From contig LR990044.1 of assembly GCA_905147135.1 (NCBI GenBank), positions 5,770,122 through 5,834,121 on the forward strand: a stretch of DNA of 64,000 nt. The letters run 5' to 3'. This DNA is from Blastobasis lacticolella (Eukaryota > Arthropoda > Insecta > Lepidoptera > Blastobasidae). How positions within the stretch are numbered: position 1 is the first letter of the stretch; every line of letters begins with the position of its first letter. The notes beneath the pieces were generated by a model, which was not told the DNA's origin, did not search any database, and was given only the letters and a program-made list of their open reading frames with translations. Shown piece after piece: positions 9,923-21,200 of the stretch. The position numbers and the translations under genes were made by a program.

Positions 9923-11677
9923 ATGAAATTCTTCGTAAGTTCATTTCGTTAGAGCATTTTTAAGAAGTGTTTGTTTTAACCGGATTACGTCAGAAGAAGG
10001 GTTATGTTTTTTAAGTTAATTGTGAATCGGAACAAAGTGCAACGTCCGGTAGATGATCATTTCGTAAATGCAGTGCAGTACGAAAACCTGTGGACATTCG
10101 ACTACCCAGCGGGATCTTATTATTTTTTCGGGGCCAATATAATCTTAAGCCACTACGGAATCGTGTAGCTTCCTACTAGTGAAAATTTGTTTAAATCGCT
10201 TTAGTAGTTTCAGAGGTTGAACATAATTTACAGATATTATCACTTTAAAATGTTAATCTCTGTGAGCATTCTACTATCCCGGGGGAATTTAACGACCATA
10301 CTTTTGCTTCTAAAAATATGTAGCCTTCTATCAGCAATTATTTTCTGCCAAATCGACGCTGTAACAACGTGTTTATAAATCAATGCAACCTCAAATCGTA
10401 CTTGAACTGTTTACCAACTAGTTCTGAGCCACCATTAACCTGTGGTCATCATCGATCTTAACTGACACCGATAAATTAACGGTCATGGTTCATTTCCGAA
10501 CGAAAATAGCGGTTAACTCCAGCGAATATCCTTGTAACTGGTTCTAGTTTGATACCGGATCATATGATCGGCAATACCTACATATGACGTCTGTTAATAA
10601 TGGGCATAGAGTTTCATCTAAACACAATAACAAAATTGAATCAGAAATGCTTATTTAAGATTAATTTATGTATTTTTCTTGTTTTTCTAGTTTACTTGCT
10701 ATTAAATGATATATAACATCACGGCAAAACAGTGAATTTAATAAAATAAAATAAGCTGTACAATACCTAAAAGTATCAACTCGTCGCCGGTAATAATATC
10801 AGGTGCAAAACGTCATTAAAATCGGAAATATTATTATCAGAGTTCTTTCAACGTCAGGTCTGTCTGTACTATTGTAGCATGGTTGTAGTAGCAATGTACG
10901 CCTCACCCCGCATTAGGGTATATCAGTAGATAGGGTATATCAGTGAGGTTAAATAATTTGATTAAATAGTTAATCGATCCAATTTCCCCGTAAGCCACAT
11001 TAAACTGTAATAAATTTGATACTTATTTCATTGTCAACTTCCAGATAACCATACTTGCCTTGGCGGCGGTAGCAGCAGCTTCGCGCGAGAAGCGCGGCAT
11101 CTACGGCGAACCTGGGGGCCTGTTGTCCCCGAGTCTGCATTCAGCGCCACATCTAGCCGCCCCTGCGCCCCTTCTGAGCTCGGGGCATCTCCTGAGCTCG
11201 CCGTCACTCCACTCGGCTCCCCTGTTGAGCTCGGCATCGCTCCACTCTGCGCCCCTATTAAGCTCTGCGTCTCTCCATTCTGCTCCCCTATTGAGCTCTC
11301 CATCCCTCCACTCTGCTCCTCTATTGAGCTCTGCATCCCTCCACTCTGCTCCCCTATTAAGCTCTCCGTCCCTCCACTCTGCTCCTCTATTAAGCTCGTC
11401 TCCCTACTCCGCTCCTCTGTTGAGCTCGCCATATCTCCACTCTGCTCCCTTGTTGAGCTCCGCGTCTCTCCACTCCGCTCCTCTATTGAGCTCCGCGTCC
11501 CTTCATTCTGCTCCATTGTTGAGCTCTGCATCGCTCCACTCTGCTCCTCTCCTAAGCTCCGCTCCGCTGCTCACCCCCTCCTACCACGCACCCCTCGTCA
11601 AGACGCTCCACGCCCCCCTGTTGCACTCCGCCCCCCTCCACCTTGCCACCCCCCTAGGATACGGCTCTGGCTGGTAA
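9923..11677 (+). CDS. Secreted cuticle-type protein 2 (LHSAPLLSS repeats)
   Basis: Exon 1 is 9923-9934 (MKFF, donor GTAAGT) and exon 2 is 11045-11677 (acceptor TTCCAG), joined in phase 0. The product is 214 residues. A signal peptide (MKFFITILALAAVAAAS) is followed by the dibasic motif REKRG, so a processed N-terminus is possible. The core holds eleven tandem units of about 11 residues built on LHSAPLLSS with PS or AS linkers; one unit (SPYSAPLLSS) is altered. The tail has HAPL and LHSAPLHL remnants and ends GSGW. The composition (Leu, Ser, Ala, Pro, His) and repeats fit low-complexity cuticular proteins without a chitin-binding domain; function is inferred from class. The DNA repeat period is 33 bp and is so regular that the antisense strand is also open. 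Confidence 0.88.
10080..10330 (+). repeat. Dispersed repeat in intron 1 of gene 9923-11677
   Basis: The words TCGACTACCCAGCGGGATC, TTAAATCGCTTTAGTAGTTTC and TTAATCTCTGTGAGCA are of the kind found in common lepidopteran dispersed repeats. A related phrase (TCGACTATCCCGCAGGGTCC) occurs at about 12672. The element class is unknown. Confidence 0.4.
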
Positions 11678-12385
11678 ACAACCAAAGAAGAAAAAGTTGT
11701 ATACAATGTATACGCCTTATAAAACCAAATTGTTAAATACTTCACCCTCGCCAAATAATGTCTAATATTATTATTATACGACTATTTCTATCTATTTCGT
11801 GTTTTAATTGTACCAAAAGTATCAAAAGTGCGTCACTAAAGAATCTTAGAATGCACAGAAAACGAAATACTAAGAATTATTAGTTCCCATCTGGTGAGAT
11901 GACCTAGTAGGTATATTGTAAAAAAGATTTCTGTGTTCGAATGACTGGGTATCTAGGTTAGGCTAACCTTGACAATTAGTTATTTTATTATACAAATCAA
12001 AATAATATTGGCGACCGAAGATTTTCAAATCAAGGACCTCATGCAGATGCGATCTCATTATTTCTCATGAAAGAGATTACAAAACCGATAAGTCTTGGAA
12101 CAATTTCCTTGCAATAAAAATGTCGACAAAGTAGTAAAAACGCATCATTCTCGATATTATCGTATCACATTAATTAAATAAATTACCACACGAATAGTGG
12201 CGTTCCCCCCTTAAAAGGATATTTAATGAGTGACTTGCAGAATTGATAAATTGCGAAAAATTTAGCGTAGTCATAGTGTCAATAGTAAAAGAGGGGATCG
12301 AGTCTTGGTACAACGAAACCGGCTGTTGAGTACTAATTTCCTTCAGGTTATTTGGAAGTGGCATTGGTTTAGTTGTAGCGTGCTT
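11678..12385. other. Downstream of gene 2, no further gene seen
   Basis: I see no AATAAA close to the stop at 11677; the nearest is at about 12113. Alternatively a variant signal near 11752 (CAAATAATG) could serve. The remaining sequence is AT-rich without coding features. Confidence 0.4.
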
Positions 12386-12392
12386 GTGAGAT

Positions 12393-12434
12393 CGATAACC
12401 AAAGTTAAGCAACGAGAAACTGGATGGGTGACCG
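12393..12434 (+). repeat. 5S rRNA-like segment (degenerate, probably 5S-derived SINE or pseudogene)
   Basis: GATAACCAAAGTTAAGCAACG followed, after a shortened spacer, by CTGGATGGGTGACCG closely resembles the internal control region of insect 5S rRNA (A-box and C-box parts). About 15 bases present between these blocks in real 5S rRNA are missing, and neither the 5' start nor the 3' end of 5S rRNA is recognisable, so it is not a working 5S gene. The downstream 120 bp (GTACATTCAAGCTAGTT and beyond) may be the body of a 5S-derived SINE. Confidence 0.65.
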
Positions 12435-12737
12435 TTTCGTACATTCAAGCTAGTTAAAATTCAGCATCGTAACAAGCTCACCACTCATTAGGTGTATCTC
12501 CTAATATCTTTAGCGGAGTGAGGTTGGACGAGGTCTTCCGCTAGGGACTAGAAGACTAGTTGAACAGTTTTGGGAGCCGCGTGGCACCCTGTGATGCTAT
12601 ATGATTATTGGGAAACTAGTGGTCCCGGTGGTTTCTCCCGCGTTCAGTACCTACGAAAATCTGCTGAAATTCGACTATCCCGCAGGGTCCTTTTACTTCT
12701 CAGGGTCGTAAAGTACCATATCACACTCGGGAGTAAT

Positions 12738-13134
12738 GGAGCGTCGGTGGCCGAGCGGTTGAGGTATCGGACTCGTAAGCGACAGGTACCGAGTTTGAAT
12801 CTCGCTGCGGCCGTGAACCTATCAATATTTTCTGATTTATGTACATTCGTTGTACCTATACTAACCTCGTGTAATACACGGGTGCGAATGCCGAAAGCAC
12901 GAATAATAACCAATGCTCTTACGATGAGGGAAACATTGCCGTGATGAAACCTGCATATTCAGACGACTGAATGTGTAACCATGATTCAATCGGGTCAGGT
13001 TCCCCTGGTAGCAGGGCCATTGAGGTCAGATGGCAGTCGCTCCCAGTCCCTGATCTGCCAAATCCTGGATCATGGTCAAGCCGGACCCCGGGCTCTCGTG
13101 CGCGTGAGTCCACCCGGGACATTAACGCCAAGAT
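12738..13134 (+). mobile_element. SINE family A, near full length
   Basis: This is a reference copy, about 397 bp. The head GGTGGCCGAGCGGTTGAGG (A box) and GGTACCGAGTTTGAATCTC (B box) resembles a tRNA of the Ser/Leu type. The body contains TACATTCGTTG, GATGAAACCTGCATATTCAG, GGCAGTCGCTCCCAG and GGACCCCGGGCTCTCG. The 3' end is GGGACATTAACGCCAAGATA. Pol III internal promoters are therefore plausible. Copies in this window diverge enough to be of several ages. Confidence 0.88.
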
Positions 13135-15137
13135 AAGCTTTTTCGTTTTATCCCCTTCCATCGCCGATGCAACGCAACTCATTTGCTTATAGTACTCATA
13201 GGAACTGATTGCAGACAAACATTAAAAAGAAAATAAAATCAGAATGTATAACTGTTTTGCTGCTTTATAAACACCAGTATAAAATGAGATAGCATCACTA
13301 TGGATGCGCAGACAAGTAGGTTGAGGTACTGCGTTCTGTACTACGATAGTATAGGTCAAGCGCCGATGGTACAGATGTTACGGCCTTGGTACGCCTATAT
13401 CCTACATAAGTAGAAACACAGAGTAATAATATCAGTGTAATTCATTAAGGTTTCTCTCAAAAAGCGACAGATTGGGTTATACTAGGGTCTCTAATTTTTT
13501 TAACTATAAAATATACTCGTTATATGTTATTCGCTGGTATATAAGGTATATAATTTTTAAAATCGGTTAAGTAGTTTTGGAGTTTATCTATTACAATAGC
13601 ACAACTATGAAAGGCAACGACGACTTCTATTAAAAAATATTGAAGCATTTTTCTTTTCATTCGGCGCGTTATCGGAAAACTACATCAAAAAACCATGCCT
13701 AGGTATATAAGCCCTATATTTTCAAAGTTTATCGTACTCTTTTTCTTACTCTGTGGTCAAAAAATTAGTCAGTTGCCTCCAGGCTCCTCCGCGATTGCCA
13801 TTTAACAGCCTCTACTGCATAATGTGGGACACCATAATCGATTTTAAGCTGCAATTCGATGTTATAAATTATAATTGATGGCAGAAATAAACTAAATGTT
13901 AATATCATAGAAGGTTGGATGCCTTGAAGATGAGCTTGTACGTTATCTTGCTATTGTATTGTGCGATGTTATATAGCAGAGCAAACCGTTTTCTCTTCTC
14001 TGTATTTAATATTTATTTCTTCTGTAACCTGCAAAAAGAGAGGTGTCATAAGTTTCATATATATTTATATGTGTGTCTGTCTGTAGTATCATAGCTACCT
14101 GACGGTTAGACGCATTTTAATGCGATTTCTTTCATTTGTAAGCCAGTTTAATGAGCTTGACCATACAAACTTTTTAAACTATATTAGCCGCGGCGCGTCA
14201 ACGCAGTGCAGCGCATGCGCAACCTAATGCGTGTGGACGCCACATTAGGTACTAAATACTATCGTTGTCGTCTTCAATAGTTTAAATCGTCTCTCAATTG
14301 AAACCTTAGTGGTACTAAAGTTTCAATTGAGGTAATCTTGGAGTCCTACCACCAGTTAGACCGGTTACTGTCGAGCTACCGAGAGCATATCACGAAGGTG
14401 TGGCAGTTGCGCAAGGGAGCGCTCTGCGATGCGATTAGATGCGACGCGACATATTTCGAGCATGCGATTATGTACCAAGGAACCAAGAAATACCCGCCTC
14501 TGAGGGTTTACACCTAGAATCAAAAAGTCTAATGCGTCGTTTGCACTAAACTTAAGCGACACTTAAGTTGATGTTTTAAGATATTCTTAAACATTTGGGC
14601 ATCGCAAAATAGATTTCATACAGTAATTGCCGTTTTCACGAAACTTAGGAATCGTCTAAGTTCTTCCTTGTCTCAATTTGGACGTTTGTGATTTGCTTAA
14701 AACTAGTTAAGATGGAATTTAGGTGAATCCCGAGTATTAGGGAGAGATAGGTAGTTTAAGTTTTACCTAAGATGATATTAGAGAAATCCTTTTTTAGTTA
14801 GCAATGAATATTGAATAGGATTCACAACACTTGGTTCGAACTAAAAATTATCGATCAACAATAAATTAATTATGAGTTTAACTTAAGTAAAACTTTAGTG
14901 CATTCTTATGTAAATTGTAAATTTGATTCGGATGTAAATTAGAATTAAGAATTTTATTTATTCTGCAAGTATTATTTAGTGTTAATTTGTTAATATTTGT
15001 ATTAATAATAAAGAGTCATCTGATTATTCTGCAAGTATTATTCGAAAAGCTCAATAAATATGCAACAAAAGTATCAAGTTCAACATTCAAAATAGACGCA
15101 GAATAGGTAGGTATCCTGATAACCTATCCTGCGTCGA
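13135..15137. other. Intergenic, no gene seen
   Basis: Two kilobases without exon-like structure. A 39-bp near-perfect palindrome lies at 14293-14331 (arms CTCAATTGAAAC / GTTTCAATTGAG, loop GGT). A fragment near 14345-14520 is GC-richer but unrecognised. Several CTTAAG-rich stretches occur at 14540-14780. Confidence 0.5.
14293..14331. repeat. 39-bp hairpin palindrome
   Basis: The arms 14293-14310 and 14314-14331 match at 17 of 18 positions around a 3-nt loop. It is not part of a longer inverted-repeat element that I can see. Confidence 0.75.
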
Positions 15138-15425
15138 TACACTTCAGATATTCCATCCGCTGCCGCTTCGGCAGAAAATTTCAAACGGCACAAATATGCT
15201 GGCCTCAGCGGAGATCATGTATTTGCGCCGTTTGGCGTAGAAACTCTCTTCAAAGAGTTGTCTAAGCGCCTGGTTCACGCTTCTCACGACCAAAAGGCTG
15301 GCCAATACCTTGGCCAAAGCATCAGTCTCGCGATACAGCGAGGCAATGCGGCCAGCCTTTTAGGAACAATTCCTTTGACAAGGCACTTGAGGCAAGTTTT
15401 GTTATTTGTAAATATTATTTTATAA
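15138..15425 (+). pseudogene. C-terminal remnant of a retroelement-type ORF
   Basis: An open frame runs from about 15138 to a TAA at 15423-15425. It contains HKYAGLSGDHVFAPFGVET, then KELSKRLVHASHDQKAGQYL and ISLAIQRGNAASLLGTIP. This pattern (…FAPFGVET…RRL…TGD…QRISLAIQRGNAASLLG…) is what I recall as the C-terminal region following reverse transcriptase in some eukaryotic non-LTR-like elements and their captured fragments. No catalytic domain is present and no start codon in context is visible, so it is a fragment. The Bel/Pao element inserted 11 bp after its stop codon. Confidence 0.55.
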
Positions 15426-15436
15426 TTTAGTATTAG

Positions 15437-15660
15437 TGTACAGCATTAAGTTCGGATAATATCCAATAGATGGCGATGTAGACGTTTGCGTTGTTATTCT
15501 ACATCGCGGGAGCAAGTTCGCTATCGAAAAGATATAGTGTTTTAGAGAGATTTGTATATTAACCTAATTTTGAGGAGTAAACTGTTAAGTATTTTGACTA
15601 GTTTTACTTGCATCAGCACCCTTGGTGGTTGGACCCCTTAAATGGTGTGAGGGTTTTTCA
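15437..15660 (+). repeat. 5' LTR of the Bel/Pao element
   Basis: 224 bp beginning TGTACAGCATT and ending GGGTTTTTCA. It differs from the 3' LTR only at GGTGTGAGG versus GGTGTAAGG near the 3' end, as read by eye. Confidence 0.92.
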
Positions 15661-15680
15661 TGGTCCTTCGAACCAGGGAT
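15661..15680 (+). other. Primer-binding site, directly after the 5' LTR
   Basis: The bases immediately after the LTR start TGG, complementary to the CCA end of a tRNA, and continue TCCTTCGAACC, which resembles the T-arm TTCGAA complement. The tRNA species cannot be assigned from this. Confidence 0.5.
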
Positions 15681-16410
15681 GATGGTTGCTTTTTGGTAAT
15701 CTCGTAACGGGATTACACCCCATCGCACTAGTAGGGGCAGTGGATCGCTGTTCGGTGCGCAACGCAGTGGTCTAGGTCAGGAGTATTCTGACCAGGCTGC
15801 AACCAGAGCAATTGGTGGCTCTGTGAGGAAGCACTGCATCTACGTGTGGTGGTGGAGGACGAGCAACTAGGAGTCAAGAACCCCGTACCTGAGGAGGAGC
15901 GGAGGAGGATATAGCGAGCGGCGTCTGGAAGTCGTTCGGCCCTGTACCACGGACAGCGGTACAGAGGAGAAGAGCCATCTGTGGCGTGAGGAGTGTTGGT
16001 GTGTATGGTGCGCTATTTGTGAGTACTTTTGAATTCATAATTCGGGAAGATTTAAAGCAAGAAAAGTGAACCTTATTCTCAAGCCTTAAAAAACTTTGAT
16101 GATTGCTATTAGCTAAACGAAATTGGACTTCATTTACTAAGCAACTTTAACTTGGAAATAATTTTAAAATTTGGATTAAAGTAAAGGAAATTGAACTCTA
16201 TTTGTTAGACAAGTTTAACTTGTAATTTTAATACATGTAGAAAAGTATTGTGTAGTAGAACTTAGAATAGTTTCTTAAAAACCGTACCTACGGGGAACCT
16301 ATGCCCGATTTTCTATTTTTTATTGAAGTCAAACACTTAGAATAATTTTTACGTAGTTTCAAGGGACTTTGAATATTTTGAAACTTTGAGTTAGATTTTA
16401 TTTTATTGCA
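15681..16410 (+). other. Untranslated leader of the Bel/Pao element
   Basis: About 730 bp between the primer site and the gag ATG. It has no long open frame. Its first half is G-rich (GAGGAGGAGCGGAGGAGGAT) and its second half is AT-rich. Confidence 0.6.
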
Positions 16411-17742
16411 ATGGAGAATTTAGTTGTGGTACAAATAGATACTTATAACCGTTTACTTAAAGGTTATGGTAATTTTAAAAAATCTCCGAAAGAACGGATT
16501 ACGAAAGAGTATGTTCAGAGTCGTTTGGAAGTCTTAGAATATATCTGGATCGACTTTTTGAATGGTCATAGAGATTTAATGAAAACAGCGGATCCTAATG
16601 TTATAAAACTAAGTAACTATGTCACTGAAGATATTTATGATAAAGCCGAAGAGTCTTATATTGCATATAAATGTAACTTGAAAACTATTTTGGGCAAGTT
16701 TGAAAGTTGTCAATCAAAGCCTTTGGAGTTTAGTCGGTCAGCTATTTCAGGTCCTGAAAACTCAAATCATCTGATAAAGTTGCCAACAATAAGTATCCCA
16801 ATGTTCTCGGGCAAATACACCGAATGGATTACATTCCGTGATCTATTTCGTTCAATGATTCATGATAACAGCTCTCTGAACAATGTGCATAAGTTACACT
16901 ACTTAAAGAGTTATTTGACCGGTGAGGCCGAACAGTTGTTGCGGAACTTACCAATTACAGATAGCAACTATCAAATCTGTTGGTCTCAACTGGAGGCTAG
17001 ATACAATAATAAAAAGTATTTGTCACATTGCATTATTAAACGGCTGTTGAGTCAAAGGAATTGTTACACAGAATCACCAGGCTTTCTGAAAGAGTTGATT
17101 GACACCAGTACTGATTGTTTAAACTCTTTGTCTAACATAGGAATTGACATTCAGTCATGGGATATACTTATATTACACATTCTTACTTTGAAGTTGGACG
17201 GTGAAACGCGTAAACAGTGGGAATTAAACGTAACTAACAGCACTGCACCTGACGAATTGCCAACTTTTACCCAATTTAAAGAATTCTTAACGAATAGATT
17301 TAGAGCTTTAGAATTTCTTGATTCTCGTAATTTTAACAAAAGTCAACAACCGAGTCAACAATATTCAAATACAAGTAAACCTCGTTCGTTGCATGCTGCT
17401 GGTTCCGATAAAACAATGGTATGTAAATTGTGTTCAGAGAATCATAAGTTGTATAGTTGCAAAAAGTTTCTAGAAAAGGATAGCGATTCTCGTCGGGCTT
17501 TTGTCGTCGGGGTTTTAAGAGAGGTAGGGCATAGCGCGGTATCTCGTTCGAATTGGAGCCGCCCGACTGGGGAAGTACCTCCACCTTACAGAATATCGCA
17601 GCTAAATAATACTCTTTTAAATAGTATTGTGTTTCTGTCGGTGAGTAAGGTTTCCAGTGCTCCATGGGGTGGGGATTTGGGGAACCGTGGCTTTGGCAGT
17701 GGAGTGGCATTTGCTTTTTGCTGCCAGAGCAACGTGTTATAG
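16411..17742 (+). pseudogene. Bel/Pao gag, interrupted by a SINE-like insertion
   Basis: The frame starts at ATG 16411. Residues about 1-110 are helical and unassigned. From about residue 125 the sequence LPTISIPMFSGKYTEW, then FRDLFRSMIHDN, LHYLKSYLTGEAEQLL and WSQLEARYNNKKYL is the pattern of the DUF1759 gag region of Pao-type elements. A zinc knuckle (CKLCSENHKLYSC, CX2CX4HX4C) follows near residue 335. At about 17510 true gag sequence stops; the last 75 or so residues are translated from the inserted family D element and end at a stop in it. Gag continues after the insertion with two more CCHC/CCHH-like fingers at about 17870-17965. Nucleic-acid binding and particle assembly are the known roles of this family. 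Confidence 0.85.
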
Positions 17743-17860
17743 AGGTGGGCAACGCATTAGCGATACTCTTGGTGTTGCTAATGTCTATAGGCAGTGGCGA
17801 CCACTTTCCACCAGGTGGCCCGCTTGCCTGTTTGCCAACCGTATGACATAAAAAAAAAAA
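17510..17860 (+). mobile_element. SINE-like family D insertion in gag
   Basis: About 350 bp beginning near TTTTAAGAGAGGTAGGGCAT, passing GTTGCTAATGTCTATAGGCA and GGTGGCCCGCTTGCCTGTTT, and ending in an A-run at 17849-17860. A close copy lies in reverse at 27057-27411. The poly(A) tail indicates retroposition. I see no clear tRNA-like promoter and no long target duplication. Short open frames inside it are by-products of the repeat. Confidence 0.85.
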
Positions 17861-17865
17861 AATGG

Positions 17866-20800
17866 AGTTTGTTTTATTTGCTTGGGCGAAAATCATAACG
17901 CAAAGTTTTGCAGAAATACAATGAAGTGTAGGATATGTAAGCGTCATCATCATTATTTATTGCACCCGAAAACTAATACCTCCTCTGCAGTAGCTCTAAC
18001 AAAACCTGAAATAGCAAAGGATGGCGGTACTGACGAAATGAATGTAAATACCGCGGCTGTAAAGACCCAATCGGTATTATTAGCAACAGCGTTAGTTCAC
18101 GTTGAGGCTAAGTCAGGTGAAAATTGTACTCTGCGAGCTCTTCTCGACCAAGGCTCTCAAGCCTCGTTTGTGACGGAATCTGCGGTTCAATTGTTGAGGC
18201 TGAAAAAGATACCAGTTAAAGGGTTAATATCTGGGTTGGGTGGAGATAAGGATATCACATCTCATGCAGTAGTTAAAATAAAATTGAAATCTATCAACGA
18301 ACCATATGTAACCATAGAAGTTAAAGCTCATGTTCTGAAATCAATCACTAGCTTTCTTCCTAGTAAGAAAATAGTTGAATTGAAATGGTTGCAAACGAAG
18401 CATATAAAGTTAGCTGATCCTCAATACTACAGACCTAACAAAATTGATCTTTTGTTAGGTGCTGAAATCTACGGACAAATAATAAACGAAGGATTGTTGA
18501 AGGATCCTACCGGTTCATTAATAGCTCAATCAACTTCTTTAGGATGGGTAATTTCGGGGTTAGCTGATTCTAATAATTCAGCTAAAGTTTTAGTAATGCA
18601 TGTCTGTACTGAGGAGGATGATATGCTTAAAAGATTTTGGGAAATGGAGGCTGAGCCTGCTTATAACGAAGAAAAAATACTTACTGAGGACGAGCAAAAA
18701 TGTGAAAGTTACTTCAGTGATACTACTAAAAGGGATAAAGAAGGTAGGTTTGTGGTAAGATTGCCATTTAAAACAGAAAATCCTGCTTGTAAAGAGAGTA
18801 ATTCTCGAGAAATTGCATTAAGAAGATTTCTGGCCCTAGAGCGGAAATTACAGAAAAATGAGAAGTTAAAACAGGAATACAAAAGGATATTTCAAAAATA
18901 TTTAGAGTTGGGTCACATGGTACCGGTTAATAAACGAGATCTAGAAGAGAAAGCGGTATATTTGCCCTAGCATGAAGTGATAAGGGAGGATAGAGAGACA
19001 ACAAAAGTTAGGGTTGTCATGGATGCATCTAGCAAAGGACAAAATGGAGTCTCTTTAAATGATTGTCTCATGGTTGGACCTACTCTACAAAGTGATCTTC
19101 GACATATTACAATGAGGTGGAGGAGAAATCCGATTGTGTTGGTAGATGATATAATTAAAATGTATCGGCAAATAAAAGTAGACGATGACGATGCTAATTA
19201 CCAATGCATTTTATGGCGAGAGGATCCTAGTAAAGACTTAGTGGACTACAAGATGGTAAGAGTTACCTTTGGAACATCATGTGCGCCTTTTCTAGCTGTC
19301 AGGTGTCTTCTGCAGGCAGCTGTCGAGGAAGGTCATAACTACCCCATGGCTGCTGAACGTACCATAACAGACTTTTATATGGACGATTTATTAACTGGAT
19401 GTGAAACGGTGGAAGATGGGTTAAAGATTTATTCTGAGATTAATGAAATGTTGAGGAACGCTGGATTCGAACTTCAAAAATGGTCAAGTAATGATAGTGA
19501 GTTGATGAAAAAACTTAATGAAGAAAAAACTGAAGAGGTACCTGGAAAGGGAAAGAAGTTAAAAATGGATAAAATATTCAAGATATTGGGACTTACCTGG
19601 AATAGATGTGAAGACTCGTACCAATACACGGTGGATCTCTCTGAGCAGAAACAATCTGTAACTAAAAGAAAAGTTATAGCTGATATTGCTCGTTTATTCG
19701 ACCCGTTGGGGTGGGTCGCACCTACGGTTATAATAGCAAAGATGATGATCCAAAAGCTTTGGTTATGTGGAATAGATTGGGAAGATGTAGTACCTAGTTG
19801 TTTAAAAAAAGAATGGAAAACTTACCGAGCGGAGTTGAAGATGCTGGAACTGGTACAGATACCGCGTTATCCTGGTTGTAGATCGGATGATGAAAAAGTA
19901 GAGTTGCACGGATTTTCCGACGCATCCCGTTCTGCATATGCTGCTGTAGTTTATATCCGGATCGTCAGTTCGAATGGAAAAGTTCAAGTCGGTTTGGTAG
20001 CAGCAAAAACTAAGGTTGCTCCCATAAAACAAATTTCTATACCGCGACTTGAACTGTGCGGGGCAGTGTTGTTATTGAAACTCATTGCAGAAGTAGGGAC
20101 TGTCATGGAGATTCCAAAATGTGACTGGCAACTGATGGGCCAGTTGCCATCAGTCAGAGTTACTATAAACATTAGGACTACTAAGGGGAGAGGGCTCAAG
20201 TCTTACAAGGGCTATATATGTTTATTCATATGTATGGTGACTCGTGCTGTCCATATAGAAGTTGTGAGTGATCTCACATCGCAAGGTTTTTTAGCTGCCT
20301 TCAGACGATTTGTGGCAAGACGTGGACAGTGCACAGATTTATATAGCGATAATGGCACAAATTTTGTGGGTGCATCTCGTGAATTGCGGTACTTATTTGA
20401 TGCGGAAAAATCTACAATATCGGGAGAAATAACCGAAAGTTTGGCTACTAACGGGATTACATGGCATTTCATCCCACCACATGCCCCCAATTTCGGAGGT
20501 TTATGGGAAGCCGCTATCAAATCCACAAAGTATCACCTGAAACGGATAGTTGGGAATTCAACTCTAACCTATGAAGAGATGTCAACAGTTTTAACACAGA
20601 TCGAAGCATGTTTGAATTCTAGGCCCATGTGGAGAATCGAATCAGGAGAGACTGTGTTAACTCCAGGACATTTTCTAGTTGGTAGTTCATTGATCACTGC
20701 TCCGGCTCGTAATTATGAGTCAGCGAATATTTCTTGCTTAAGACGTTGGCAACTAACTCAACGTATGTTGCAAACTTTTTGGCGTTGTTGGTCACGAGAT

Positions 20801-21037
20801 TACATAAATAAGTTACAGCAGAGGTATAGGTGGAATACTACCACTCCTGAACCAAAGGTCGGTGATATTGTACTGATAAAAGAGGACGACTTGCCGCCTA
20901 GTAAGTGGTTGCTGGGTAAAGTTGAAGCAAAGCATCCTGGCGCTGAGGATATCACCCGAGTAGTTACCTTGCGTGTAAAAAATTCTTTGATCAAACGACC
21001 AACTTCAAAGTTATGTGTACTACCTATTGCTGAATAA
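17866..21037 (+). pseudogene. Bel/Pao end of gag plus pol (protease, RT, RNase H, integrase), defective
   Basis: After the insertion the frame resumes with fingers CFICLGENHNAKFC and CRICKRHHHYLLH. The aspartic protease motif is ALLDQGSQASFV (about 18137). A TAG at 18968-18970 then interrupts the frame just before the reverse transcriptase, which continues in the same frame. RT motifs include RVVMDASS, FGTSCAPF and the catalytic YMDD (about 19375). RNase H is marked by GFSDASRSAYAAVVY (about 19911). Near 20105-20170 the sequence jumps from RNase H to RTTKGRGLKSYKG of the integrase: the rest of RNase H, the HHCC zinc region and the segment with the first catalytic Asp are absent. The second Asp (YSDNGTNF, about 20340) and the Glu (GGLWEAAIKSTK, about 20500) remain. 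The C-terminus (GDIVLIKEDDLPPSKW) is intact. Confidence 0.88.
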
Positions 21038-21200
21038 AACTTTTGTATTTTTTATTTTGATTGTTATCATGAGATAGCTTCATGTTATGTGAGTAATTTT
21101 AAGTACCATTAAAGAATTTGGTACAGATACTATTAACCTAGCTCTTAGATTTTGTAACCATAAGATTTGTTTTCTGTTTATATATTTTTGTTGTTAGTCA

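Noticed and set aside
11034..11531. 165-codon open frame on the minus strand across gene 2
   Set aside because: It mirrors the 33-bp repeat of the real gene, lacks a promoter or splice features, and its Glu/Ser-rich translation is what the reverse complement of LHSAPLLSS codons must give.
12393..12434. Functional 5S rRNA gene
   Set aside because: The start and end of 5S rRNA are missing and about 15 central bases are absent.
17657..17851. Overlapping small open frames in gag region (and the mirror at 27035-27256)
   Set aside because: They are translations of the family D repeat, recurring wherever that repeat occurs.
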